Source: Pseudovibrio denitrificans JCM 12308
Lineage (GTDB): Bacteria > Pseudomonadota > Alphaproteobacteria > Rhizobiales > Stappiaceae
DNA length: 64,000 nucleotides
Direction of reading: 5' to 3'
Assembly: GCF_001310815.1 (NCBI RefSeq)
Contig: NZ_BAZK01000017.1
Coordinates: 45,739 to 109,738 of the forward strand
The notes below the pieces were generated by a model. That model was given only the letters and a program-made list of their open reading frames with translations, was not told the DNA's origin and did no database searches. Positions 17,163 through 25,575 of the stretch are shown here, piece after piece. The stretch's first letter is position 1, and each line of letters opens with the position of its first letter. The translations under genes were made by a program, and so were the position numbers.

Positions 17163-18268
17163 TTATGCCTCTTCCGTCTGTGTCGCTCTGAAGTGCTTGG
17201 AGAGCTTGAGAGCCTGGCCCTGATAGTTGGAACCGATGCCTTCGCCGTAGAGGGTTTCCGGCACTTCCTGCATGTGTTCATAGACAAGTCGGCCAACGGT
17301 CTGGCCATGTTCGACGATGAACGGCACGTCGTGAGAGCGGACTTCCAGAACAGCGCGGGAGCCGGTGCCGCCTACGGTGGAGTGACCGAAGCCGGGGTCG
17401 AAGAAACCAGCGTAGTGGACGCGGAACTCACCGACGAGCGGGTCAAACGGGACCATCTCTGCGGCGTAATTTGGCGGGACGTGAACAGCTTCCTGTGAGA
17501 CGAGGATGTAAAACTCGTTTGGATCGAGGATCAAGGTTGCGTCACCGCGATTGTAGATTGGCTCCCAGAAGTCTGCCGGGTCCTGTGCGTCCTTGCGGTC
17601 CACATCGATCACGCCGGTGTGGCGCTTGGCACGGTAGCCGATGAGGCTGTCTTTGCCGTTGCCTTTCAGGTCGATAGAGACCTGAACGCCGTTGCTGATG
17701 GCGTGCTCATCATTGCCGCCGGAGACAAGAGTGTGCTCCTTGTGGATGTGCAGCAGGTGTTCATCCGGAATGAAGCCACCGCCATTACGGAAGCGGATCT
17801 GGCACAAACGGGAGCCTTCGCGGACCAGAACCGGGAAGGTCTTTGGCGAAATCTCTGCGTAGAGCGGGCCGTTGTATCCTGCCTCAACGCGGTCGAAGGC
17901 TTTGCCCTGATCGGTGATGACACGGGTGAAAACGTCGATGCGGCCCGTGGAACTCTTCGGGTTTGCTGTAGCCGACAGGTCGTCTGGCAGGTTGAGAGCT
18001 TCCTGAAGCTGGACGATGTAAACGCAGTTGGTTTCCAGAACGGCGCTTTTGCTGAGGTCGATTTCGTGCAGGATCAGCTTGTCCAGCTTCTCTTCAACCT
18101 GGCATCCGGGCCGGGCAGGAAGGAGGCGCGAACACGCCATGCTTTTGCGCCCAATCGCAGGTCGAGGCTTGCTGGCTGAATCTGGTCCTCGTCAGGCGCT
18201 CTGTCTGCTTTAATTGCATTGTTGGCAAACATAGCTTCAATCGCTTTTGCCGGAAGAATGCCTGTCAT
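17163..18268 (-). CDS. dcd: dCTP deaminase (long form), frame broken near 18106
   Basis: It converts dCTP to dUTP, feeding dTMP synthesis. It has about 368 residues when repaired, the double-length form I associate with alphaproteobacteria. From ATG 18268 it reads MTGILPAKAIEAMF...PASLDLRLGAKAWRVRASFLPGPDA. One C is missing (GATGCCAGG, expected GATGCCCAGG). The frame then continues QVEEKLDKLILHEIDL to the stop at 17163. Recognisable blocks are ANPKSSTGRIDVFTRV (catalytic SSxxR-type motif) and, in the second half, GFFDPGFGH and the C-terminal VERPxE-like region. The SAM-II riboswitch of metZ lies upstream on the other strand. Confidence 0.85.
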
Positions 18269-18399
18269 TGTTGGTCCCGCCCCACTCGTACTCAAATCGT
18301 TCTGACACTGATTAACGTAAGTTTGATCCTACGCCAAGTCTGCAACCAGAGCTGATTGATTGACCCTATGGAATTTTCGCGGTAAAACCGCTGCCTATT

Positions 18400-18452
18400 C
18401 CGTGGTGATTTGGTCGACCGGCTTGCAACCACGTAAAACAAGTAGCTAAAGG
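18400..18452 (+). promoter_or_regulatory. SAM-II riboswitch
   Basis: The sequence CGTGGTGATTTGGTCGACCG followed by GCTTGCAACCACGTAAAACA and AGTAGCTAAA matches the SAM-II (metA motif) consensus, a compact pseudoknot. The outer stem pairs CGTGGT with ACCACG, and the AGTAGCTAAA tail supplies the pseudoknot strand. SAM-II switches lie upstream of methionine genes in alphaproteobacteria and lower expression when S-adenosylmethionine is abundant. The element is 85 bases before metZ. Confidence 0.9.
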
Positions 18453-18470
18453 GTCGGGTTCTTGTATAGA

Positions 18471-18494
18471 CCTCGGCCCGCGCCGGGGTTTTTT
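18471..18494 (+). terminator. Riboswitch-linked terminator in the metZ leader
   Basis: Hairpin CCTCGGC-CCGC-GCCGGGG is followed by TTTTTT, placed between the SAM-II aptamer and the metZ start. This arrangement fits transcription attenuation: SAM binding favours termination before metZ. The exact switching helix is not resolved by eye. Confidence 0.75.
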
Positions 18495-18536
18495 AATGAA
18501 GGGGTAGAGCAATATCTCTTCGGGCAGGAATGAGCG

Positions 18537-19727
18537 ATGACAGACGCAAAGAACTGGAAGCCAGCAACTCGGCTTGTTCATGGAGGCACAACGCGCTCCA
18601 GCTTTGGTGAAACATCCGAAGCTATCTTCCTTACACAAGGGTATGTTTACGACAGCTCAGAAGCGGCAGAAGCACGCTTTCTTGGCGAGAATCCGGGCTA
18701 TATTTATTCCCGGTATGCAAACCCGACTGTTGGAATGTTCGAGCAGCGAATGTGCGAGCTGGAAGGTGCTGAGGCTGCACGCGGCACTGCTTCCGGTATG
18801 GCGGCTGTTAATTCTGCGATCATGGCCTGCGTGAAAGCGGGTGATCATGTGATTGCACCAAAGGCGCTGTTTGGCTCCTGCCGCTACATCATCGAAAAGT
18901 TGCTGCCACGCTACGGCGTAGAATCCACGCTGATTGATGGCACCGACATTGAGCAATGGAAAGCTGCGGTTCGTCCGAACACGACAGCGGCGTTTCTTGA
19001 GAGCCCAACCAACCCGACGCTTGAAGTGATCGATATTCCGGCTGTGGCGGATATTATTCACGAAGCGGGTGGACGGCTTATCGTAGATAACGTGTTTGCG
19101 ACTGCCATCTGGCAGAGCCCGCTGGAGTTGGGTGCGGATGTGGTGATCTATTCTGCGACCAAGCACATTGATGGCCAGGGACGATGTCTGGGTGGTATCG
19201 TGCTTTCCGATGAGAAGTGGATCGTGGAAGAGTTCCATGATCCGTTCAAGCATACCGGTCCTGCAATGAGCCCGTTCAATGCATGGGTTTTGCTGAAAGG
19301 TCTGGAGACGCTGTCTCTGCGCGTGGAGCGTCAGACTGCGACAGCCGGTAAACTGGCGGAGTTCCTTGCGGATCATTCTGCAGTGTCTCGCCTGATCTAT
19401 CCGGGCCGTGCGGATCACCCGCAGGCGGATATTGTAGCGAAGCAGATGCGTGGTGGGTCCACCATGCTGGCGTTTGATCTGGCAGGCGGCAAAGAGGCTG
19501 CGTTCAAGTTCTCCAACGCGCTGGATATTGTCAGCCTTTCCAACAACCTGGGTGATGCGAAGAGCCTGATTACCCATCCGGCGACCACAACGCACCAGAG
19601 TGTTGCGGAAGATGCGCGCCTGGAGCTGGGCATCACAGACAAGACGCTTCGTCTTTCTGTTGGTCTGGAAGATCCGGATGATCTGCTGGAAGATGTTGCT
19701 CGTGCGCTGGAAAGCTTAAAGGGCTAA
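18537..19727 (+). CDS. metZ: O-succinylhomoserine sulfhydrylase
   Basis: A PLP enzyme of the Cys/Met metabolism family that makes homocysteine from an activated homoserine and sulfide, a step of methionine synthesis. It has 396 residues. The PLP Lys209 is in VIYSATKHIDGQGR. Other family blocks are YSRYANPTVGMFEQR, GTASGMAA, ESPTNPTLEVIDI and LSVGLEDPDDL. It is controlled by the SAM-II riboswitch and leader terminator. The metX gene in this window is a homoserine O-acyltransferase of the metX family, so the real substrate may be O-acetylhomoserine despite the family name. A terminator follows. Confidence 0.93.
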   Translation: MTDAKNWKPATRLVHGGTTRSSFGETSEAIFLTQGYVYDSSEAAEARFLGENPGYIYSRYANPTVGMFEQRMCELEGAEAARGTASGMAAVNSAIMACVKAGDHVIAPKALFGSCRYIIEKLLPRYGVESTLIDGTDIEQWKAAVRPNTTAAFLESPTNPTLEVIDIPAVADIIHEAGGRLIVDNVFATAIWQSPLELGADVVIYSATKHIDGQGRCLGGIVLSDEKWIVEEFHDPFKHTGPAMSPFNAWVLLKGLETLSLRVERQTATAGKLAEFLADHSAVSRLIYPGRADHPQADIVAKQMRGGSTMLAFDLAGGKEAAFKFSNALDIVSLSNNLGDAKSLITHPATTTHQSVAEDARLELGITDKTLRLSVGLEDPDDLLEDVARALESLKG

Positions 19728-19764
19728 CAGACGGCTTAAGAGCAAATTTTGCTTCTGAACTTAG

Positions 19765-19792
19765 AAAGGGTGCCTGAATTGGTGCCCTTTTT
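19765..19792 (+). terminator. Intrinsic terminator after metZ
   Basis: Hairpin AAAGGGTGCC/GGTGCCCTTT (with two G-U pairs) ends in a T-run. It lies before the next gene, which argues against that gene starting at an in-frame codon at 19749. Confidence 0.75.
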
Positions 19793-19835
19793 GCTTTTGG
19801 CTGTTGGGTGCTGTGCCTCTGCCTGCGAGAGAACC

Positions 19836-21065
19836 ATGCTCAACTCCGTTGTCGTGTTTGTTGCCATGCTGCTTGGAATGCTGGTGCTGTTCTCGCATCG
19901 TGTCCGGGCCTCGGAGAAATGGCAGGCAACTGTGACGCCGCTGGCTTCGATTATCGGGAGCGGATTTCTGGTCTCGGTGCCGATTATCGCCAAGGAGATT
20001 GGGCACTGGGCGATTATCGGCATAAGCGGCCTTATTCTGGCGGCGTACTGCGTGGGGGCGGTGATCCGGTTCAACATTCTGTACACCGAGCAGATTGTGG
20101 AGCAGCAGCAACAGGAAGGGCGTATTCGTCTGACCACGTCTCTGGAGAAGCTTTCGCAGCTAACTCTGGCGTTCGCTTATTTCATCTCGATTGCCTATTA
20201 CCTCGTGCTACTCGGGAACTTTCTGCTCAAGGGCTTTGGGTATGAACATCGGGAGATAGCCAATTGGATTGGGACTGTGCTTACGGTCTTCATCGGGCTA
20301 GTGGGCTTCTCCGGTGGCTTGCATCTGGTGGAGCGGGTGGAGAAATATGCGGTTTCTCTGAACCTGACGGTGATCTTCGGTCTGCTGGTGGGGCTGCTGT
20401 TTTACAATGGTGAGCTTGCTTTTAGTGGGCAGTGGGAAGTGACGGATGGTCTGAAGGCTGTTGGGCTGGAGAAGGTTCAGATCATGCTGGGGCTGCTGAT
20501 TGTAGTGCAGGGGTTTGAGACCTCGAAGTTCATCGGTGATGAGTACTCACCCAAGATGCGTGCTGAAACGATGAGGAATGCGCAGCTGTACTCCGCCGTG
20601 ATTTACCTCTGCTTCTTCGCATTGCTGACAGTGCTGTTTCCGCTGCTGAAGAATGACGAGAGTGTTTCTGGCATCATTACGCTGGTGGGGCATGTGGCGA
20701 TTGTGTTGCCACTGCTGCTGACACTGGGAGCGGTTGCCAGCCAGTTTGGGGCCTCTGTTGCGGATTCCATTGGCTCAGCTGGTTTACTGGAGGATGTAAC
20801 CAACAGGCGGGTGAAGATAAGGCATGCCTATCCGTTTATCACCTTCGTATCTGTTACCCTCATCTGGAGTACTGATATTCTGCATATCATCACTCTGTCT
20901 TCCAGAGCCTTTGCGTTGTTCTATATGCTTCAATGCTGTGTGGCTCTAACAGCGCTTTGGCAACTGAAGGGGATGCGAAACCGGGTGGGGATGTTCTGGT
21001 TTACAGGCGCAACTGGTTTGCTGTGCGCTCTGGTGGTTCTCTTCGGTATTCCGTCAGGGGCTTGA
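19836..21065 (+). CDS. Polytopic membrane protein, APC-superfamily transporter-like
   Basis: About 409 residues with roughly eleven hydrophobic helices. The first reads SVVVFVAMLLGMLVLF, and later ones include ASIIGSGFLVSVPIIAKEIG, which resembles the broken first helix of amino-acid/polyamine/organocation transporters. LLIVVQGFETSKFIGDEY recalls the helix VI region of the same fold (GFE). The start at ATG 19836 is chosen because the metZ terminator lies before it. The substrate is unknown. No obvious partner gene is adjacent, and the next gene on the opposite strand ends 3 bases away. Confidence 0.65.
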   Translation: MLNSVVVFVAMLLGMLVLFSHRVRASEKWQATVTPLASIIGSGFLVSVPIIAKEIGHWAIIGISGLILAAYCVGAVIRFNILYTEQIVEQQQQEGRIRLTTSLEKLSQLTLAFAYFISIAYYLVLLGNFLLKGFGYEHREIANWIGTVLTVFIGLVGFSGGLHLVERVEKYAVSLNLTVIFGLLVGLLFYNGELAFSGQWEVTDGLKAVGLEKVQIMLGLLIVVQGFETSKFIGDEYSPKMRAETMRNAQLYSAVIYLCFFALLTVLFPLLKNDESVSGIITLVGHVAIVLPLLLTLGAVASQFGASVADSIGSAGLLEDVTNRRVKIRHAYPFITFVSVTLIWSTDILHIITLSSRAFALFYMLQCCVALTALWQLKGMRNRVGMFWFTGATGLLCALVVLFGIPSGA

Positions 21066-21068
21066 GTA

Positions 21069-21506
21069 TTAGCTGTTGCCTGAGGCGACGACCACATCTC
21101 TTCGTGCACCGGACAAGGTGATGATGAAGCCTGCAATGACATCCAGAAACGTGATGGTCATGAGCAAGAGGAAGAGTGGGGTGGCTGCTTCCTGAACGGA
21201 GAGGAACTCGATGAGATAAGCCACGAGGATGAGCAGGGATAAGCTATGATCGACCAGAGAGAGCGTGCTGGTGCGAGTGGCTTTGATAATCTCGATGAAA
21301 AGCAGGACGAGAGAAGCTGCAAGCAGGACGGTTGCGACATCCAGCGGAACCACGAGGCCTGATGGGAGCGGGATGTTGATGAGGACGGCGGCCCACGGCG
21401 TAACATTGTAGCCTTGGTCGAGCACTGGCTCCAGATCTTCAAACCATCGAAAAGCCACTGCGTTGTACAGTAGGAATGGAATGAGCGTGAGTGGAATAGT
21501 CCTCAT
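21069..21506 (-). CDS. Hypothetical membrane protein
   Basis: A 145-residue protein with about four hydrophobic helices: IPLTLIPFLLYNAVAF, DVATVLLAASLVLLFIEII, LSLLILVAYLIEFLSV and LFLLLMTITFLDVIAGFII. The loops are short and the tail is polar. No family is recognised with confidence. It is convergent with the transporter-like gene, three bases apart, and lies on the same strand as the beta-barrel gene upstream (142-base gap). Confidence 0.6.
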   Translation of the reverse strand: MRTIPLTLIPFLLYNAVAFRWFEDLEPVLDQGYNVTPWAAVLINIPLPSGLVVPLDVATVLLAASLVLLFIEIIKATRTSTLSLVDHSLSLLILVAYLIEFLSVQEAATPLFLLLMTITFLDVIAGFIITLSGARRDVVVASGNS

Positions 21507-21647
21507 GTGGTTGTCCCCGGATGAGCTGGAAGCGGTATCCTATCTGAAAAGATTAACACTAATGCTGGGTGTCTGTGATGCCCTGAAACCGGGAGGGGTA
21601 ACGCTTCGAGTGGTTTGGGCTCTAGTGCCTTCATTTTCAGCAGTGTT

Positions 21648-22541
21648 CTAGGGAATAGGACGCGTGAGATTGTGAATGGTGAGGGGGCGGCGTACACGCT
21701 CTGTCATGCGGCGTTCGATGGGGCTGAGAGTGTTGTAGTTATCGACTGCGATCCCTTTCCAGTACTTCACGAGAGGCAGGCCGATGCGGAGTTGAAAGAC
21801 GCCAAGGGGATAGTTGATGTCGCTGTGATATCGGATTTGTCCGACAAAGGTGGTTTTCAGGCCGGGTACTCCGAACCAGCCAGCCCGGGAGATTTCGAAG
21901 CGTCCTTGCGCACCGCTGATCTCTTCTACGTTGTTTGCCGTTCTGTAAAAGCCTCCTGCGTAGATGCGCAAGCCAAAGCCTAAGTCTTCGGTTCCCGGCA
22001 GGTCGTAACCGATTTCTCCAGAGAGGTTGAGAAGTGGAACGCTCTCTCGTTGTTCTGTGCTCCCAGGCTTTGGTTCCAGAATGCGAACCTTGCTTGTTGG
22101 GAATTGGGCGTTGAAGCGGGCTTCATAGCCGTGAGCGAGAAACTCTATGCCTGTGGTAATCGCGGATTCCGGGCCGCGTTTGTAATCTTCCTTGTAGTTC
22201 ATGAAGATGTAGGTGCTGCCGATCAGGTTGGGGCTTACGAAGTGGCGTAGGCCACCGCCAGCACTCAGGAGATAGACTGCTTCAGATGAGTTACCCACGC
22301 GGACATCCGCGAAGGCCATGCTCTGACTGTCCTGAAAGACGGGAGTGATGACTTCAGCTGCACCAGATGTGTTGTTCCGATCTGTCTCAAACAGACCGAT
22401 AAGGCGCGGCTGGTACTTTCCTTGAGGATTGAAGGTGAAGCGGTCGTCCTGATCAGGAAGAGATTGAGCCACGCTTGTGGAAGTGGGCATTGCCAACAGG
22501 CAGAACAGAACACGCAGTAAAGTTCGAGAGAGTTGGCTCAT
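21648..22541 (-). CDS. Outer-membrane beta-barrel protein, inverse-autotransporter-like
   Basis: A 297-residue secreted protein with a signal peptide (SRTLLRVLFCLLAMPTSTSVAQS). The mature part has alternating polar and hydrophobic residues and repeated aromatic ends, such as GIEFLAHGYEARFNAQFP, GFGLRIYAGGFYRT, TTFVGQIRYHSDINYPLGVFQLRIGLPL. This resembles the barrel domain of intimin/invasin-type inverse autotransporters, including the FNPQGKYQPRLIGLFETDRN start. No Ig-like passenger or peptidoglycan-binding domain follows. It could instead be a different small outer-membrane barrel. Confidence 0.55.
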   Translation of the reverse strand: MSQLSRTLLRVLFCLLAMPTSTSVAQSLPDQDDRFTFNPQGKYQPRLIGLFETDRNNTSGAAEVITPVFQDSQSMAFADVRVGNSSEAVYLLSAGGGLRHFVSPNLIGSTYIFMNYKEDYKRGPESAITTGIEFLAHGYEARFNAQFPTSKVRILEPKPGSTEQRESVPLLNLSGEIGYDLPGTEDLGFGLRIYAGGFYRTANNVEEISGAQGRFEISRAGWFGVPGLKTTFVGQIRYHSDINYPLGVFQLRIGLPLVKYWKGIAVDNYNTLSPIERRMTERVRRPLTIHNLTRPIP

Positions 22542-22628
22542 TTGCTCTCATAAAGCTGACGAAGAAGCGAAACTTGACAGCAGTATTAGGGCTTGCTGGT
22601 GTTTCTGATAGCCCTGCCATCCAGCGGG

Positions 22629-23846
22629 CTATCCTTGCCAAGCTTTAAGATACTGAAGGTCTGAGCAACCAGCAAAGAGGGCGCAGCGTTCCAGCTCTGC
22701 TTCCAGCCGCTGCTGGCGGCCTTTGCCCATACGCATGCCGGCTTCAGGCCAGAAGCGCTTTACTGCAAGTGCATTGGAAGCTTTCTCGCGTTTCATATCG
22801 ATCCGGCCAATCAGTTTGTCCCCCTCCATCACTGGGAAGACATAATAGCCGTAGAGCCTCTTTGGTTCTGGAACGAAAATTTCAATGCGGTAATTGAAGT
22901 CAAAGAGGAACTCAGCGCGTTTACGATCTCTCAGCGCCGGATCAAACGGGCTGAGGATGCGTACGCGTTGGGAAGGGGTGTCGAGCGATGCAAGCTCATC
23001 TTCGATTTGTGGGCGCGCCAGACAGAGTTTGGGTTTGCCATCATTGGCTGCTTCAATTTCAACGGAGATCAGCTCACCTCGTTGTCGGGCTCGCTCGCAC
23101 CATGCTTTCACGTCGGCAAGATCGAGTTTGTCCCAATAGGCTGCGATTTCGCTGGGCGTTGCGAACCCGAGGCGGTCGATTGCAGAGTTGCAGGCCCACT
23201 CGATGGTTTCGGCTTTTGACGGTTTGGAGGAGCGATGCTGGGACGGAATAACGCGTTCGGTCAGGTCATAGAGTTTCTGGAAGTTTTCGCGGCGAGAAAC
23301 GGAGATTTGTCCGGTGCGCCAGAGATACTCAAGGGCTGTCTTGGACGGGTTCCACTCCCACCAACCGCCTTTGCTGCGTTTTTCATCCTTGCCGACATCA
23401 GAGGTGCCAGCAGGGCCGTTTTCTTCGATATGGCGCAGTATGAGGTTGAGCTTCTCCTGATACTCCGCACCGCGCCAGACCTTCCAGCGTGACTGGAGGC
23501 TCTCTGCGCTTTTCTGGAAGCGATAGTTCCAATAGGGGAAGAACTCGGTGGGAATTATTGAAGCATCGTGTGTCCAGTGCTCAAAGAGGCTTCTGTCAGT
23601 CTCAAGGAGTTTCTTCAGATGCTTGGGGCGATAACTCTGACGGCGTGACCAGAGGATCATGTGGTGGGCGCGTTCAACCGTGTTGATGCTGTCCACCTGC
23701 ACGAAGCCGATCCGGTGAATGAGGTTGAGGAGATCACTGCCTTTTGAGGAGCCTGTTGGTGTTTCCAGAAGGGCGTGTTTGCTCAGAAACAAGCGGCGCG
23801 CAGCGGTGTTATCAACTTTTAAAACTAACTGCGCTTCCATAGTCAT
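22629..23846 (-). CDS. YcaQ/AlkZ-family winged-helix DNA glycosylase
   Basis: A member of the HTH_42 family, 405 residues. Characterised relatives (E. coli YcaQ/AlkX and Streptomyces AlkZ) remove alkylated bases and unhook interstrand crosslinks. The conserved stretch IGFVQVDSINTVERAHHMILWSR contains the catalytic Q-x-D form (QVD) expected of the YcaQ branch, rather than the QxQ of AlkZ. Later blocks are LFEHWTHDASIIP, LGFATPSEIAAYW and the C-terminal ILSPFDPALRDRKRAEFLFDFNYRIE. The ATG at 23846 follows CAGGAGAAG at five to six bases. It is a single gene. Confidence 0.82.
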   Translation of the reverse strand: MTMEAQLVLKVDNTAARRLFLSKHALLETPTGSSKGSDLLNLIHRIGFVQVDSINTVERAHHMILWSRRQSYRPKHLKKLLETDRSLFEHWTHDASIIPTEFFPYWNYRFQKSAESLQSRWKVWRGAEYQEKLNLILRHIEENGPAGTSDVGKDEKRSKGGWWEWNPSKTALEYLWRTGQISVSRRENFQKLYDLTERVIPSQHRSSKPSKAETIEWACNSAIDRLGFATPSEIAAYWDKLDLADVKAWCERARQRGELISVEIEAANDGKPKLCLARPQIEDELASLDTPSQRVRILSPFDPALRDRKRAEFLFDFNYRIEIFVPEPKRLYGYYVFPVMEGDKLIGRIDMKREKASNALAVKRFWPEAGMRMGKGRQQRLEAELERCALFAGCSDLQYLKAWQG

Positions 23847-23964
23847 CAGCTTCTCCTGCTTCGTCTGATGTGCGTAGGCTAGGAGAGCAAACGCCTTGCC
23901 GCAAGCAACTAGCAGCAGATAGTTGTGGGTTTGTTCCTATTATGTTCTCTGAGTGGAGGTTGTA

Positions 23965-24497
23965 TTGGACTTTGCAGAAAAACAGCGGGGTGTGTTTCAG
24001 CGGATGATCGTTGGTGCTTTGGTGACCGCAATCGTTCTGTTGTTCGGTGCGCTTCTTAATCCATTTGGCTTTGCCGTGGACTGGAATGCCTCAGAGCGGC
24101 TTTGGGTTGCTGCCGTCTCAATCCTCTCGCCAGCCTTGTTGCTGATGGTCTCTATAGGCCGCTTGGCAATGCGCCGGTTTTATCATGCTGATGATATTGA
24201 TGGCGGAGGACTGACCCATGGCAGTGAGGAAGCTAAGATGCTGCAAAGCATCCTCCAAAATACATTGGAGCAGGCTGTTCTGGCTGGGTTTGTCTATGTA
24301 GCTGGGTGGCCATCATGCCGGGCTCTACCATGTCCGTACCGCTTCTGGCTGCATTGCTCTTCGCATTAGGGCGCGTTTTGTTTTTCGCCAGTTATGAAAA
24401 AGGCGCTCCATGGCGCGGAACGGGCTTTGCACTGACGTTCTATCCCACGATCTTCATGCTGGTGGTGGTGCTGATCACGTTGATGGCGGGACTTTGA
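23965..24497 (+). CDS. MAPEG-family membrane protein, frame broken near 24305
   Basis: A membrane protein of about 177 residues resembling the MAPEG family (microsomal glutathione S-transferase-like). Start TTG 23965 follows GGAGG at five bases. The first half has two hydrophobic helices, then SEEAKMLQSILQNTLEQAVLAGFVYVA, close to the MAPEG signature. The frame fails at GTAGCTGGGTGG. Adding one T (GTAGCTTGGGTGG) restores VAWVAIMPGSTMSVPLLAALLFALGRVLFFASYEKGAPWRGTGFALTFYPTIFMLVVVL. The function in bacteria is unclear. It is convergent with the methyltransferase gene, 19 bases apart. Confidence 0.75.
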
Positions 24498-24516
24498 GCC
24501 CCGCCTGTTGTTTGGA

Positions 24517-25368
24517 CTATGTTGGTTTATAGCGAGCAATGACGAAGTACCCAGAAACAGGGGTTTCCTGTTCATTGCGCAAGTTGATCTGGCTGAACTC
24601 TACGGGTGTGAACCCAAATTGCTTCAGTACGTTGTGCAGGTAATGTTCTGTATGAGAGAAGCGATGGGTATCACTCATGCGAAAGTCAGGCGCTTCCTCT
24701 GTGTGCTCCAGCAGTGCTTCTGCGGAGAACACGAAGATACCGTCTTCTTCTATGTTACGCTTGATACCTTCAAAGACTTCTTCAAGTGCACCGAAGTAGG
24801 GAAACAGCTCTGCCGCGACGACCAAGTCCCATTTATACGCGTGATTTTGATAGAGAAATGCGTTGATTTCGCTCAGATGATACTCATCGTAGATGTGCTT
24901 GTCTTGTGCAAGCTTGAGCATTTCCTTCGATATATCGACACCCGTTTTGTAAGAAACTTGCTCTTGTAGGGCTTCTGCGGCGAGGCCGGTTCCGCAGCCT
25001 AGATCGAGGAGGCGCTTGAAGGGGCCAAGATTATTGGACTGAAGTGACTGATGTATTTTGCGCGGGACACTGTACTTCAATATCTCCATGAGCTTGAGGT
25101 CAAAGAGCTCCGCTTTTTGATCAAACAAGGCTGAGACATAATCGGTTGGTAAACTCTCAGATGTTGCAGCCTGCGCGTCATAAAGAGAGAGTTCTGGTTC
25201 ATTCTCCGAAACCTCTCCTGAGTCTTGCTCCAGCCTTTTCAGCAGATGGTCTGCGGCAGCGTTGAACTCCTTGCTCCCTTTCAGATCAAGTGCCTGATCA
25301 TACAGTTTGAAGTGGCGGAGGATATCTTCGAGTGGATTGGTTTGTTCTTCGTTCTTATCGTTATCCAT
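24517..25368 (-). CDS. SAM-dependent methyltransferase with N-terminal extension
   Basis: A class I methyltransferase of about 283 residues. The SAM motif is RLLDLGCGTGLAAEAL, followed by KTGVDISKEMLKLAQ and WDLVVAAELFPYFGALEEVFEGIKRNI. The N-terminal 90 residues are acidic and TPR-like in feel (LRHFKLYDQALDLKGSKEFNAAADHLLKRL), resembling proteins annotated as methyltransferase-TPR fusions. ATG 25368 (MDNDKNEEQ) is preferred because AAGGA lies upstream. An earlier in-frame ATG at 25413 lacks a ribosome-binding site. The substrate is unknown. Confidence 0.75.
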   Translation of the reverse strand: MDNDKNEEQTNPLEDILRHFKLYDQALDLKGSKEFNAAADHLLKRLEQDSGEVSENEPELSLYDAQAATSESLPTDYVSALFDQKAELFDLKLMEILKYSVPRKIHQSLQSNNLGPFKRLLDLGCGTGLAAEALQEQVSYKTGVDISKEMLKLAQDKHIYDEYHLSEINAFLYQNHAYKWDLVVAAELFPYFGALEEVFEGIKRNIEEDGIFVFSAEALLEHTEEAPDFRMSDTHRFSHTEHYLHNVLKQFGFTPVEFSQINLRNEQETPVSGYFVIARYKPT

Positions 25369-25510
25369 GACTGCCAGTATCCTTAGCGTTGAATACTGGG
25401 ATAATTGAGCCATGAAAAAATTAAGGAACGGTGAGTCATTCTGTTAGCAGCAAAAAGGATGCAGCTATAGTAATTATCTGATTTTTATGAGTTATATCTG
25501 TGCGGATGTA

Positions 25511-25539
25511 GAAAACCCGCAGTGTCTCCACTGCGGGTT
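25511..25539 (-). terminator. Intrinsic terminator after argG
   Basis: A perfect 11-bp stem, AACCCGCAGTG/CACTGCGGGTT with loop TCTC, lies 37 bases past the argG stop and is followed on the minus strand by TTTT. Confidence 0.85.
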
Positions 25540-25575
25540 GGTAACCTGTAGTAAAGCCTAAGAGCTTTTACCCTT

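Noticed and set aside
18657..19595. A 312-codon minus-strand frame over metZ
   Set aside because: Arg/His-rich without domain similarity, and complementary to a fully conserved PLP enzyme.
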